A stretch of DNA of 64,000 nucleotides from Marthasterias glacialis (lineage: Eukaryota; Echinodermata; Asteroidea; Forcipulatida; Asteriidae): the NCBI GenBank assembly GCA_911728455.2, contig OU452228.1, positions 13,096,104-13,160,103 of the forward strand. Reading direction: 5' to 3'. Within the stretch, counting starts at the first letter, position 1; every line of letters starts with the position of its first letter. The notes beneath the pieces were generated by a model. It made no database searches. It was not told where the DNA came from and was given only the letters and a program-made list of their open reading frames with translations. Shown in pieces: positions 46,293 to 59,904 of the stretch. Both the position numbers and the translations under genes were made by a program.

Positions 46293-49200
46293 TTGTATAC
46301 ATCTTGAGTTGTATTTTAGTGCAAATAGCTATAATCAATCAAGTTTGCACACTTGGAAGATGTATGCGACGAGTGAAGACAGAAATGCATTATTTAAAAC
46401 AATGTTTACGATTGCAAAACTTCCAGCGCGCAAAGTCGTCACTTCAAACATAAACGACCCTGCTGTGAGAAAGACTATCACCGGCAACCTCTTGTGTTTC
46501 AGTGTCCAACGAAAATGTTCATGCCTTTTCACAACACTGCATGACAATCACAAATATAGACTTCGCTTTGAAATTTTGTTGGACAATTTTAGACAGCAAG
46601 ATTCCCTGTGTTGTTGGAAACCTACAACGCGGACTTTGAAATTACTCATCACCAATGAGACATCCCACTTTGACTAAATTATTGTATTCAAGGCATTAGA
46701 AAACCATCTAGGTCTGTAAAGCACGTTAGTTAGATTCATGCCGCACGAGGCACTTTAAAATATTCAAGAAGACAAAACAAAACAATTATAATTTAATTTT
46801 TACATAATTTCCTTAGGGAAAACCATTTTTTTTTAAATCCTGTTTAGAACAACCAGTGTCGTGTGCAAGCGAAGCGATCCTAATACATGCACTGCAGTTG
46901 CAGTGGCACATGGCTACTTCCACCGTGATTGCCCCCACGTTGCCTGTAAAACTTCATGTCATATTTTACTTTGTGTACTTTGGTAACAAATTTGTAAATG
47001 CATCCGTACCAGATTGTCGGGCAGATTTCAGGTTGACTGCCAAAATGGCGAGGAACATAAAGTACAGATCTGTATAGTTTGTTTTATGATAATATGTTGT
47101 ACATTACAGATAAGGATGGTGATGACAACCAATTAAAGGGGTTTGTAACTCTTGATTCCTTTTAGTTGTGTTTGGTTGTGTGTGTAATTTTATTTTTGAG
47201 GGGTTGTAATTGTAAATTAATGTTCACAATTTAATAAATCACATTACTATTATAAAAAGTCATCCAGATGTATACACTTTTGCCACACGCCATTTAATAT
47301 TTCAGAAGTGACTGGAAATCCACGTGGACTTTCTAAAGTATATATACATATTTTATGTTGACGAAAAAGCTTTTAATGCATACAATAATTGAACTTAACT
47401 AATCCAGTTAAATCAAATATAGCTGAAACACAATACAAAAACAGGCTGTGTTGTATATACATGCCTATAACATATACAGGTCGAGTAGTGGGTCCATGCC
47501 AGTATTTATGATGGGGGGACATGCATGCTATAATGGTCCATGTGTGTTTATCTACTCGTTATATATAGAGGGGCTACAAATGCACAACAACCCGGGCCTC
47601 AAAAACTTGTCTTTCGCTTGCCTCCTGATGGGTTATCTACGACAGTACATGTTTAGCTTTGTTGAATATTTAGCAATACATGCCCTCATTGGCCTTCCAG
47701 TACAGCTGTACTTCTGGTCGGCTAGATAAGATTTTATTGCTCCATTTTTTTTTTACCCTGTGCATTATAATGTGATTGTGTGTATAGCTTGTCTTTTACT
47801 GATTGCAAGGGGCATTGTATGAAGTACCACTACCAACCATGGAGACCAAAGTCTTCGTCAGATTTTGATGATAAAAACAAAAGTGTCAGAGTTCACTGTT
47901 AAGCGATACGGTTGTAGCGTACCTATGCCATGTTTGGTACCGAATTTTAGCCAAATGAGAATTTGATAATTTATGTGATCATTTATGAAAGCAGTTTGTT
48001 TAGTGCAGAAGCATCTATTTAAAAAAAAAAAAAAGGAACTTTTTGTGTCTGGTGCAGCGATACCAACAGCCGTGTGACCAATTTCAACTTTTCAATCGAT
48101 AGAAAACACACTGGAAGTTTGAATGGACAAAGAAGTAATCGCGAGTTGTCGCACTCAACAAATTGTACTTGTATTATGTAGACATTTTAAAGCAAAAATA
48201 ACTTATAAAATGGCGAGGCCCGTGTTCGATGAACTCTAAAGCGAAGACAGCAGGCCTTACATAATTTCAAATCAAACGGACAGTATTGCTGTGTCTCTTT
48301 TTGATGGTTTTGTTATTATGAACGGTGCTTTTGTCACGATGTCATTTTCATCGACTGGTTGTTGTTGTTGTTGTTGTTCTAGAAACTAAGGTTTGTGGGA
48401 ACAATACCAAATTGTTTCTCTGATGAATCATGGTGGTTCTGAAAATTCGACGTTTCAAGCAGTGGGTTTTGATTGTCTTTGAGAGAACAGCTTGTTCCAT
48501 GCAAAGTTTCAAATCATATGTATCGTCATCTGAAAGTTGAAGTTGTCATCTCCGACGTGGTCTTTGTACGAGCCATTTCTTGTTGTTGTTAGTGTTTGTG
48601 GTGAACCTCATTTCCAAAGGCTTCATGTTCAATAATTATACAAAGTTTTAAGGGGAAAAGAGTTAATTTAAAAAAAAAATCTCCAGGGATGAGATTTTTA
48701 ATTTTCGAGTTGACATTTTTGTGATGAGAGAAAAAAAAGAGTTGTTTGCGTCAGCTAGCTGGTCTTACACCCAGCCTCCACCTCAAGGTTACCCAGCATA
48801 ATACGCATAGCTCTCCACAAAAGATCTGAAATTGATTCTCAATTTATGACTCGATTTGGAACCGTTTGGGTTTTATAGAAATAGAACTTACAGCTGTGAG
48901 CTTAACTGGCTATTACCGATGTATACAAGAGGAGGAGGATACATTATCCTGTATTTAACTCAATTTACAATTGACAAGTCATTTTACAGGGTGGGAAAAA
49001 AAAAGATAGAGGATCCTGTATTGTTTCCTCCGGCTGTTATTAAAGTGTTTGTCTGTAACTTCGCCTGCCTTGCCGATGTGATGTTGATGTAACTGTTTCG
49101 CTTGTTATCGATTTCAAGATTTTTGTTAGATCCAGCCTTTTGAACGATGAAAGCGGGACACGAATGCTATACCCTCACATCTCAAAGTGACATATTTGAG

Positions 49201-49350
49201 ATCCAAGTGGTCATGATTGCATTTGTGTGACTATAAAGAGAGCCGGTAGGGGTGATTGTAAACATTCGTCAGACGCGTGTTTGGTTGGGACAGCTTCATT
49301 CCTAAACTAATTATTTTGACTGGGTTAAACTGGCTTAACTGGATAAAATG
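46293..49350. other. Intronic stretch, nothing recognised
   Basis: AT-rich with a (GTT)n run at about 48360-48378. The 148-codon frame starting at 46231 overlaps the LINE tail in its first codons and resembles no protein I know. Confidence 0.35.
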
Positions 49351-49357
49351 CATATAT

Positions 49358-50260
49358 ATTTCAAGGTGATGAAAAGATTCTATAACATGATACAAAAAGA
49401 CAACAACGATGTGTTTCTTTTTCCGAATATTATGTTGTTAAAGCTGAACAACATTAAAGCTGTATTATACGTATATATATGTGAATATATATTTGTGCTA
49501 AAAAATGAATTGATTCCAGCGAAATTTAAAAGAGCATGTTATTTTATAACGGGAAATATTACTAAATTGCGTGTTGACGTTGTACATAGCTTTAAAAATG
49601 TTGTTTTGGAAACAATTATTCCTGCCAACCTGCCAACCTGCCAACCACCGTACGTTAAAATTTGTACGACGTCCATGCCCGCTGCTGGTACCCAGAAGTC
49701 AGCTATAAATACAACGTCATTTCGCCTGCATTCTGTCTCTGTGTCGCAAGGCACCCGGCTGAAATTCAGCAGGCCGCATAGTTTATTTATTGCGCTCCAC
49801 ACAATCATTGTTTTTACTATTAATTGTTCTGTTATTATTCGTTGATGGATTTTTTTTTCGTTGATATCTCATTTGAGAGTAAATAACTTTGGTCACCCTA
49901 TACAAAAATAGCAATTCAACTTTTGGATTTATTTTTCAAGGGAAAATCGGCTTGAGCACGGATTGTTTATCATTAATCCCCTAGCTCAAATTATGTACGT
50001 GTTCGTTTTTCGTCTATTATTTTGCCAGTTTGCAGACAAGCCATCGGACTTCTTGCTTAAATGACCATGGATGTTTTCATTGGGTATAGTTTAGGTATCC
50101 TATCGTGACCTTAAATATTGCTGCTATAAAAATAATAAAGTAAAATTAATATAAGAAAATTTGTTTTGAAGTTCTAGAGAATTGATTATTTCAAGGTGAT
50201 GAAAAGATTCTATCACATGAGACAAAAATAACTAGATCTAATTCTAGAGAATTGATTATT
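49358..50260 (+). repeat. Dispersed direct duplications (41 bp and 19 bp)
   Basis: A 41-bp segment starting ATTTCAAGGTGATGAAAAGA occurs at 49358-49398 and again at 50188-50228 with two substitutions. A 19-bp segment TTCTAGAGAATTGATTATT occurs at 50172-50190 and 50242-50260. The second 41-mer is spliced to the first 19-mer, so the order reflects local duplication and rearrangement. The 165-codon frame from 49348 starts inside the first copy and is unrecognised. Confidence 0.7.
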
Positions 50261-53218
50261 ACCATTCCCATTCAATTAGGAGAATAATCACACAATGACA
50301 GATCTAGAGTTTAGTCGGTCAAAGTTTGGAACAAAGCAATTAGATTAAAAAAACTTTTTTCTTGTCGCTTAACTAGCCCCGAAAAAACTAACAACTCGAA
50401 CAATGTGCATATTTTCTGGAAAAAAGTTGGATTTGTATGAAACAAAAGCTGCATTCTATGGAACTTATGCATTGACGTCATCACACCGCCATCTTAGAGA
50501 TAAAAACGATGATGACGCAATGGAGAACACTTTTTTTTTTTACGCGCGACGCACAGGATGGACCAATGAGCTGCCTTCTTTTGACCTCTAGGCGAGGGCG
50601 CCCTACTCATGATGTCATGTGCGTAAAGCGGTTTATTTCTATGTCTGTAACACAAAAACTGTAGCATTGTTGCATACTTTCGGTCTTTTTCGCCGTTGCC
50701 ATTGTCTCTGAATGAAATTGATTAAAATTGTTCAGAGACCTGCAGTCTGTTTTGGATATCGTGTTAATGATGTGGTATTTTGCAGTAGTCGGTGTCTGGT
50801 GTCCAGCCCATTGCCAGAAGACCTACACGTATTGTCGGGCTTCATGTACGCTATCTGGGTCCGTGAATAGATGGGCAAGCGACCAAAGGGAAAACAAAAT
50901 CCATTTAGAATTTTAAACAGAATTGATTGTTTTTACAACACCCCCTCACCACTCCCACCCCAACCCATCACAAACCATTTTAGGGGTTTTCTCACAATTT
51001 TCACGGACAAGTGGGCGAGAAGAAACAAAACCTCAAAATAGAAAGTAAGTGTAGAATTTATCAAGTTGGAAGCCCCCCCCCCCCCCCACTGATCCCACAC
51101 CCTGGCCTGTTCCCGCCCCCTTCCACAGCCAACCCCAGGCTCAATACGAGATGAAGTAGAACAACAATCCACTCACAATGTTATACACTCTCACGCACTG
51201 CTCAAGTCTCCCATACAACACCGGGCGAGTAACTCAATTCCACAGTTGGTTTTTCAAATTCGCTAACCAAATAACAACAAGCAAACTACTTGTCAATGGT
51301 TACCGAATTATAGGTACCCCCGTTTTACCAAGTCAATACTCCACTGCCTTGTGTTGTCTTGTAGTAAGCCGCTTATACAAACAGACGTCGGGGTAATTTA
51401 CCGGGCCTATTGTTGGTGCGATCATGGGCTCTGAATGGGGATGTAACCGATAGCTGCGTATCCAGCCCAAGTCTTTTTCTTGTCATAATGAGGAGGTTTT
51501 CGGAGCCGTTACATCCACGGTTGAGTGGTCCCTTGGTGCCTGACGATGTACTCTGAGAGGATACCATCTTCATTTAGTGTGGTTCCTGTGCAGGCAGCAG
51601 GGTGTGTTGTGTTGGCCAACACGGGGCACTGGTGGGTGCTGCAATACCCCCAGCTTGTTCGACTGTGGTGCTGGAATATAACTACTGCAACCCCCTTTTT
51701 TCAAACATGTTAATGTACATTATATCATTAGAAAAACTTCTTACTTCATCAAGAAGAAACTATAACACATAAAAAAAAGATATAGGCATGTAGAATACCC
51801 ACTATTTCAGCACCGCGCTCTTCATGTCTAACTTTTGTGACATTGGCACAAACTGTCGTGCAAGCAACCCAGCACCCACCCCCTGTCTAAAATGTGTTCT
51901 CGCTAGCCTGTGTGTAGGACTTCCACTGCTACGGTGTGACCTCCTCATCACTTCTCCTATTCTGGCCCTTGCTCTATGCTACACCTCAACCCCTTGTCAG
52001 GGCCTCACAGTTGATGGTCATTTCACACGAGGAGCTATTACAGTATAGTTCACCATGTTTTCCCCCATTCATATCAAACTTTTGCAAACCAGTCTGGTCC
52101 CTCTATTTTGTAAAATAGAAAAAAATCATTATCAGGAGAGTGGTATCATTCATTATAAAGTTGTAATCACAATAACAGATATGCAAATTTTCAGCTTGTC
52201 AGCTGATTTCCTTTTGTCTTCTTGTTTAGTGTCGTTGGAAACAGAAAAAAAACTGTCAAAAGTTTTGGATACTTTCCTCTTTTTCGAAAACAAAATTGCA
52301 TGTCTGCAACAAACTGAAAATAAATTTGTAACTAATTGTATGACGTCATTGTGACGTCGATATCGCAATTAATTGACCAAATAGACCCTAAACTACGGCT
52401 GTTGCCTGTCTTAAATGTTAGCAATCGACGGTAAATTGGTTTATCAATCATGAGTTTTCGGTGTAAGCAGTGGCATTCAGTTTATCTCTTTTGATACATG
52501 AAATGTATCAGCATTCACATCGCTCTCAGCTACCTCGGGCTTTGTTTGAAAATCTTCAAGGGCTGCCAGCTTCACAATGTTGGTTTTGTGAAAAGTTTTA
52601 TATCTCAAAATAATAACCGAAAATATTTTATCACAAGGGTTTAGTGTGGTTTTTGTTTTTGTTTTATATATTGATAAGTACTGCCTATTTAGATTTGCTT
52701 TTTAGGCTGATTGTGTATATGCATAAATTTATTCATCACATTTTTATCTCTTAAAATATAAGTATTTTAGCAGACATCCTCTTGTTCTTTGTGAGGGGAA
52801 TTTGTGTTGTTTTTTTCGAACTTTATACATGAATTTGGACATTAGCCCAAACTCCCTAGAGTGATTTACTGTGACCCTTCTCCTCTCTAACGAAATCCAT
52901 TATCATAACTCAACACTTATGCTGTTGGACTCTGATTATAGCGGTTTGCTTGGTCCCATGTATCCCAAGCATGATCAGTTTACTTACTGCAGTCCTCAGT
53001 CCAACCAAATCAAACCGAAACATGCAGTTGGATTTTGAAGGGTTTGGGGTGGACAGGATTAATATTGGTTTTTGTAAATGCTTCTGTACCCAAGTAATGA
53101 TCTGCTTTTCGGTCGGTTTTAAAACCTTATTTATGGCCTTTTCGGATCGAACTCCTGGTTCAGGTCTGATCCTTACTCCGGCTTTTGGCTTTGAGAGTCT
53201 TTCAATTGTTTCAATCTA
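50261..53218. other. Intronic stretch, nothing recognised
   Basis: No gene. C-tract at 51073-51088. A CTCF-type core is at 50591-50602. The 51500-52050 part is less AT-rich with frames of 60-74 codons that I do not recognise. Confidence 0.35.
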
Positions 53219-53445
53219 AAAGCTCACGATAAAGTTCAAACCAGTAGCAATCCTTCAGCCGATCCGGGAACAACCTTTGAAGTACCCACAATATCACCGT
53301 CGCTTATTCGGATTGCCGCAATTGAAAGAAGCCCAATGTGAGCATGCCCAAAAATCCCTGACAAAACAAAAATAGTATTCTCACTAAAACATCACGACTG
53401 ATTTTGATGACAGAACATTTTCATAAAAATCAGTGGTGCTGTTTT
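53219..53445 (+). repeat. Interspersed family X, copy 3
   Basis: AAAGCTCACGATAAAGTTCA, then AACCAGTAGCAATCCTTCAG, and later TTTTGATGACAGAACATTTTC. It aligns to copy 2 throughout with small indels. Confidence 0.6.
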
Positions 53446-54887
53446 AGTGAAAATAACGGTTCGTGAACAGGTTGATTGTATGGCGTGTTTAGTGTACTCT
53501 TAGAGGATGGATGGGAACTAATTTACTCCCACAACAAAGACCAACGATGTACTTTTCTCTAAAAGATTACCCAAATAAATTATAAGAATCCAGCAAAACA
53601 ACATGGCTTCCCTCGGTGGGTCTAGCCACTATTAATAGAGTCTGTATTCAGATCGAGGTTCACAACTTCAGACTGCAACTCCCCCCCCCCCCAAAAAAAA
53701 AAAAAAAAAAAAAAAACTACACAATGAATTCAATTAGACATCAAAGGGGTGCCGCCTAGTCTGGGACGTCCTATAATTCGGTAATCAAATTGCCTATGTG
53801 ACATCAATGGTTGACTGTAGCTGCTCTTTTGTCTGTATTGATAGTCTTGTGCCCCTCTGTGGGTTTTTTTTTTCTATCAATTCAACCATGGGTCCTCCAT
53901 GATCCAACTGTCTCCACCATAAGGGGTCGGTTTCATCTTCCGAGGGGGATTGATCTTCAGTCTCCGGGGACCAACGGTGGATCGAGCAGGGGCGGTATCC
54001 CTTGAACGGATTTGATTCTTCTCCCCAATAAGCACTAGTATGCATTCAACTGTCCTTTTCGTAGACTCTGCTGGACGTTCTTTTTCAATGAAGTCCCAAA
54101 CTTATGCTTTACTTTAATTAATTATATACAAGATGACCCTTATTCCGTGGGGGGGGGGGGGCAAGGGGGGAAAGGGGGATCGATTTGTCGGTGGAGGTAA
54201 ACTTCAAAGTGATGGGAGGACAAACCTATAATTATGACCATGCTTAGGTAGAGAATACTGCCTTATCATTAGGCATTATGACGGAATCCATGTAAAACCA
54301 GACGGGTTATTACTTCACTGCTTGCCTGGGAGTTTTACCCTCATCAGCATTCCGGGAGGTACGTCTTCTCTGACGATCACTTTGTAGTGCGTCATCCTAC
54401 CGTGAGATTGAGTTCGTATTAGGAGGAAGTCAGCCTCATACTGCCAGGAAGGAATGGAAAAAAAACGGATGAAACAATTCCGGAAACCAAGCGAAAGCAA
54501 TAAGATGAAATACTGAACCTTTTTTTCGCAGAGGATTTGTCAATATAAGACTTTCAAAACCAATGGAGTACAGAGAGCTGGTATGGGGAAAGTAAACAAC
54601 TCGTTAAAACTTTAGAATAAGAGACGTGCCGCAGTTAACATAATGGTTTTGTTAATGTAGTCAAAAGAACGTTCAAACTGGACTCGGCTTTTAAGTCACG
54701 TAGCCTCTTGTTGCTCTTCCATTCTTTGAAATAGATATGACTTACAGAGGTCCCACATCATTGTCTTTTCTAGAGGAGTATATTAATTTCCATCCCCCGG
54801 TTTTCAATATACACACCTTATAACCAGCCTGTGACCATTCCATTTAATTCGAGAATCACGTTTTAGCAAAAACTATTAAAACGGTTC
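53446..54887. other. Intronic stretch with a C/A homopolymer pair
   Basis: A run of about 12 C followed by about 25 A lies at 53682-53717. A G-rich run is at 54149-54175. No gene recognised. Confidence 0.4.
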
Positions 54888-55052
54888 GTGTTTAACCTGG
54901 ATTTTTTGACGACGTTCTTCTTGAAGATTTTCATTGCTACAATCGAAGTCATAAGCAACTGTGGTTCGGGGTCTTTAATTGATATTTTAGAAGGAGTAAT
55001 TTCTCCAGAGGATTGGTACTCGTATTGAACTTTATAATCAGTGAGCTGCTTC
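54888..55052 (-). repeat. Interspersed family X, copy 4
   Basis: On the minus strand: GCAGCTCACTGATTATAAAG, TTCAATACGAGTACCAATCC, then GAGAAATTACTCC and AAAGACCCCGAACCACAG. It accounts for the 75-codon minus-strand frame here. Confidence 0.65.
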
Positions 55053-57359
55053 CGATTAAAACAAAAGAATTGTTGACCGATGATAAGCAATTATGTACTT
55101 TGTACAAAGAGAAGCCCACCGTGATATTGGTCTCTTTGGTAATAATTAATACTATTTTTTCGTTGTGCTAAAACAAAACATGACACGTTTACTCCAGTTG
55201 TACAAATAACATTACTTTAAAGCCCCGGCTCAACATTTTTTAGAAGAAAAACACATCATTTTATTTCATTTATTATTCAAAAACAATAACTCTTCAGGCA
55301 GAAATATTTCAAGGAAAGTTTTTTATCATCATTATCTTTATACCATGTAAAGTATATGTAAAACTTTTTTATTTTTCTTTCGTACTAATGTTGAGCTGGG
55401 GTTTTAAACGTCAAATAAAACAGCTTAATTCTGAACATGATTTTAAGACAAAAATGCGAACCTTCTTGGGAAAAACTAATTGGTCTGAAATTTTATACTT
55501 TGCCTCTTTTTTAAACCGCCTGGCCATGTAGTTTAAATAAGCATCACAACGTGTGCGCCAGAACATTTAACGATTATACGAAAAATATATTTTGAAAAAT
55601 CTCCACACAATTTTTGTCAATATAAATATAAATTAAGGCTAAGTGTGCAAACGCTATTATTTTCCTGATTTACAACAGGAACAATGTTTGCCTGAAATTT
55701 AGCAACTATGCTTTTAAAAAGTCCACTGAAAAAAGGTATTAAGAGTAGAAAAATTTGGGGGATGGGACAATGGGGAGATGATTAGGTGAGTGTGTTTATA
55801 GTATTCGCTTCACGTACATTACACACTTCGATCTATGGCTTTTTTTTCAGAAAAGTAAATCCTCGTTTGAGTTTGGCTTTCTGGTTATGTGGAAGTCATT
55901 TATAACGTCACTAGTGCGTAAGTGATGACAGAGATTCTGAGGCATCCGGGCATAGTTAAAGATTGTGAAGTATCTAGTTTGGCCAAGAGTCCAAGATGAA
56001 AGATACCAAGCACCCCGATACCTCGTGTGAATACGGAATGAGGCTGAGCGGCCCTGAGACGCAGCGGCCTTGCCGTCCAAACAGTGCGCCGGCCCCGGGT
56101 GAGCCGTCCGCGCGCGGCCGGTAGACGTTCACTGGGCACTGGGTAATTTGTTACAAGGCGGGCGTGCGAAGAAGTCACTGAGTCCCATTGAATAAATTCA
56201 TGAAGTACTATCACTGGCCATTTATCATATCATCCACGAAAGTCGCCTTGTCTTTTTTTATGAACTGGTGACCGAGATTATATTTGCCACCGATATTCGT
56301 CTTTTATTAATCACTGGAAATTTGTCAGGCGGTGATCTATTGCCAATATGAGTACGGCTGTAATGCACTGTTTGTTCAACACATTAAAATACAGTCAGCG
56401 AACATGTATTTAATACACAATTATGTCAGACGGTGCTAAACTCAATTTCTTTACACATACCTTGGTAAGTTAAGTAAACATGTATAGGTGCGGTAAGCAA
56501 GCTGGTGGTCTTTATCTCCCCCTATACAGACAAATAAATAAAAGAAAGTTCTTCAAAGAAGAATGGAACTGCTGGATCCCCCCCCCCCTCAAATTATTTG
56601 GACTACCGACATGGTTGGGGGAAGGGTGTAACATGAAGGGGTTGGCGGTACCCTCAGAAGGTTTTCTCCGGAGTCAAGTGGTTTGTATCGCCCTGAATGG
56701 AGGGTAAAATCAACTCTGGGACCGGGGGACTCCAGGCTAGTCTTGATCGTAATGAGCGCGGCGAAGTGGCAAGGCTTTTGTCAAGCTGAAGAAAAAGAGT
56801 TTAAACCAGAAGACTTCCATTGTGTTCTTGTTTCTTTTGCGGGACTTAATGCTGAGTTTGAGACGGTTGATGGCGGGGGGGGGGGTTCGGAGGTTGGCTT
56901 GGATGGGTTTAGTTACAGGGGAGATTGTAGGATGATTATTACGTTTGGGTGGCTGATATTGTTGATAATAATCCCTTACTCATCTCAGCCGTGATAGCTA
57001 TCATCATCTTCATCATCATCAACGTCATTCGTATGACGTCTCTCGAGCTATTATGGTTCGGGCTTTACTTGAATTAAAGGGGAAGAGTAAAAACTTCTTC
57101 TTTTTACGAGTAGAAGACTTGGCCTTTCCCACGAAATATGCTAATTACATTCACGCATGTGTACATACACTTTTGGTTGGCAAACATGTTGTACACTAAT
57201 GCAGACGCACAAACGCGTATGTGTCACGTCAACATAACCGCCATACAACAAGGCGCGATGCTAACCCTAATTTTGCTAGTCTGGTTCCATGACCATTAAG
57301 GTTCCATGACCAAAGGTTCCCTGACGGCTCTTGTTAAAAAAATCTTAGGTCTGGTATCA
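55053..57359. other. Intronic stretch with a small CpG-rich island
   Basis: About 56035-56130 is strongly GC/CpG-rich (GCGCCGGCCCCGGG, CCGCGCGCGGCCGG) in an AT-rich setting. Frames there are unrecognised. An ATC microsatellite is near 57001-57023. No gene. Confidence 0.35.
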
Positions 57360-57566
57360 CCCACGGTGAAAAAGAGAGCATGACGCAACATTTTGAGGAG
57401 AAAAAAATAACACCGGTTTATATCTCGTCAGTGATTCTGTGCGCGTTTATGGTTGTTCTGAAACTGAGTTTTGAGGTCGTCCAAAAATAAATTCCCGAAT
57501 TTGGCAGTATTTTTGATTCGGGATTGGTACTTATACGAACTTCAAAATCAGTGAGCTTTCAAATTT
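57360..57566 (-). repeat. Interspersed family X, copy 5
   Basis: On the minus strand: TGAAAGCTCACTGATTTTGA, AGTTCGTATAAGTACCAATC, later AGAATCACTGACGAGATATA and ATGTTGCGTCATGC. It is diverged from copies 1-4 in the middle. Confidence 0.55.
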
Positions 57567-59711
57567 AGTTCTCTCGATAATTTCCCCGTTTTATTGATAT
57601 TTTTTTATTCTCCACGATGGTAATCATTTTTTTTTAATCCATTTTGGGAAACACTTTTTTAACTTTGATGGAAACAAAATGAGAAAGACATTTCACTGCC
57701 TCCCTCATATCTTTTGTCCTACTCCAAGAAAACATTTCACGGATACAAACTACTTGAGTCGATTATTGTGGCGTGGAAACCCACTGTTATTTAGTTTGTT
57801 CACAAGGCTATCCGGGAATATGGCCCACATGTTATATATTCACAAAACCCAGTATAATTCTAAACAGGAAGTATGCAATTATCTGTGTAAAAGAAGTATC
57901 AGTTGGACTATTTAATACTTGAAGCTTCTCAAAGTAATAGTTTAACAACGATGTACAGGGTCTAATTGCCATTTTACCCTTTCTGGTTGTCAAAACTAAC
58001 TAACTGTAATTATCATATTTTCAATCAAATGTATAACTAAATGTTACAGCTAACACAGACACCGCCATGTTGTGTGAACAATAACTTCACCCTTGTTGTT
58101 GTTATGTTTGGTTACGAAGGTCATTAATTAAAATTATCCTTGAGTGTTATAATGACCCTTGACACCTATATCAATTAATTTATACCACTATCGAATTCGA
58201 ACTAATCGAATCTAGCCGCCCAACCAATCGAATCACCGCATAGTGTTATTATTTTGTTCATTCAAAAATAGCCGGGCAATTATGAGCCGACAAAATGTTA
58301 CTACGTGATTCTGATAACGTAGCACGTTTAAAGGAGCGGTATGACATTGCTTTATGTATGGACTTTCATTCATTCCAATTGTCTTATTTTCAATAATAGT
58401 ACGTTTAAACCAACCTCTGCGGATTTGTTGCGTTTTCGGGAAAACGGCTTTTTAAATGAAAGGTTTGTGACCAAAAAATCCAAGTTTGAAAGATGGGGGG
58501 GGGAATAAAACCAACTTTTGACGAAGATTACTGTGCTACAAACGACAGGAAAATCAATACGAACTTTACAACGTGCAATGATATTGTTTAACTTGTCACC
58601 ATTTCAATTTCAAAAATGGAGGCATTTTATTACACAAAAAGCAGTTGGGAAACATTTTGTCTATATTGGAAATGGGATTTTGCGCTTTTATTCAGAGATA
58701 AATAAGTTACGAAATGCTCCAAAGCAGTTGGCAGTGAAGTGACGTTCATATTTTTCAAACAAAATCAACTTGATACCTTTGCACGATTCATTTTTGAAAA
58801 AAAGAATTATATTATAAATTTACACGGTTTTGTTCACAAAGTGATATTTTGCGCAGAGAAGATTTTATTTACTGTTATTTTCAAATATCAAATCCATGCA
58901 TTTTAGTTTTCCGCATCAAAAAAAAAAAGGATAATTAAAGTTCTGACTGTACTGATTCCCTTTTCGTAATTTTGTTCGACATAATGAGAAAAGCCGAAAA
59001 CAAAAAGTAAAAACCTAAACAATAAATCATGTAACGATACGGATTTCATACAGTCCAATTAGCCTAAGTTTTTATCTTACACGAACTTTATTATAGAAAT
59101 CTGATCAGTGTAATGAGGCGCATATAAATTGATTCTGTTAACACAGGCGAAGGTCCCGCCCTTTTTTAAGTGTACCAATCAAATACACCCTTTATGAAGT
59201 TTCAATAATCATAAAATACAGAGAAAACAATTAATACCTAAAGGCACATCAACATTTTGTTGTTATTTTAAATGAAAAAACACCGGTGTGGGCATATACC
59301 TTAGTTTTTCTGCGTCTCACTATTAGAAGATGCCATTTTCCAAGGCAATTATTATTGTCATTATTATCTATTCAGTACTATATCATTAAACAGGATAAAA
59401 AAAGATCTGTTTTACATCAAACAAGTCGAACAACATCAAAACAAACACCAACAGTACAATATCGAAAAAATTAAAAGATGAAAGAATTACTTAATTATTG
59501 TCTGACGTCGGTCATGTTGAACAGGCAAAATGTTTGCAAATAAAGTACCGAGTATCAATTTATCAACGGCTGTTTTATCGTTAAAATAATGTCTTGGTCA
59601 CCTCTACTACGCGTATAATATTGTCTAAACTCGTGCCCGAGGTTCAGTAGTCGGTTTAATTAGTTGTCACCTGTTATAACAATGAGGGCGCTATGTTGTT
59701 AGGAAGACTAA
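57567..59711. other. Intronic stretch, nothing recognised
   Basis: AT-rich, no gene. A CTCF-type core AATGAGGGCGCTA is at 59681-59693, immediately before the MITE pair. Confidence 0.4.
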
Positions 59712-59850
59712 ATAGGGCCAAATTCGCACAAGGATCATTGCCGACTAGCGGCTGATACTAACTGGTACTCAAGCTCAAAAGATGTGTTGCGTACCAGGTG
59801 ATACTGACCTCTCAGTCGACAAATGGTCCGTGTGCGAACTTGGCCCTATA
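59712..59850. mobile_element. Foldback MITE, ATAGGGCCAARTTCGCACA type
   Basis: The two halves are reverse complements over roughly 60 bp each: ATAGGGCCAAATTCGCACAA from the left and ATAGGGCCAAGTTCGCACAC from the right (minus strand). Paired inner blocks GACT and GGTAC leave a loop of about 20 nt. A solo arm with the same sequence lies near 29351. No coding capacity. Confidence 0.7.
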
Positions 59851-59904
59851 TTTTTTGGGGAAGGATGGATGTGTTCGATTTTGTGGATACTTTTTTTTTA
59901 ATAT

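Noticed and set aside
46231-46677. 148-codon plus-strand open frame
   Set aside because: Its start lies in a LINE 3' tail and (AATTC)n repeat. The rest resembles no family I know.
49348-49845. 165-codon plus-strand open frame
   Set aside because: No recognisable domain, AT-driven composition rich in Ile, Lys and Asn, and it begins within a duplicated 41-bp segment.
57281-57310. TGGTTCCATGACC considered as the homeodomain WFQN site
   Set aside because: It reads WFHD and the surroundings lack any homeodomain helix.
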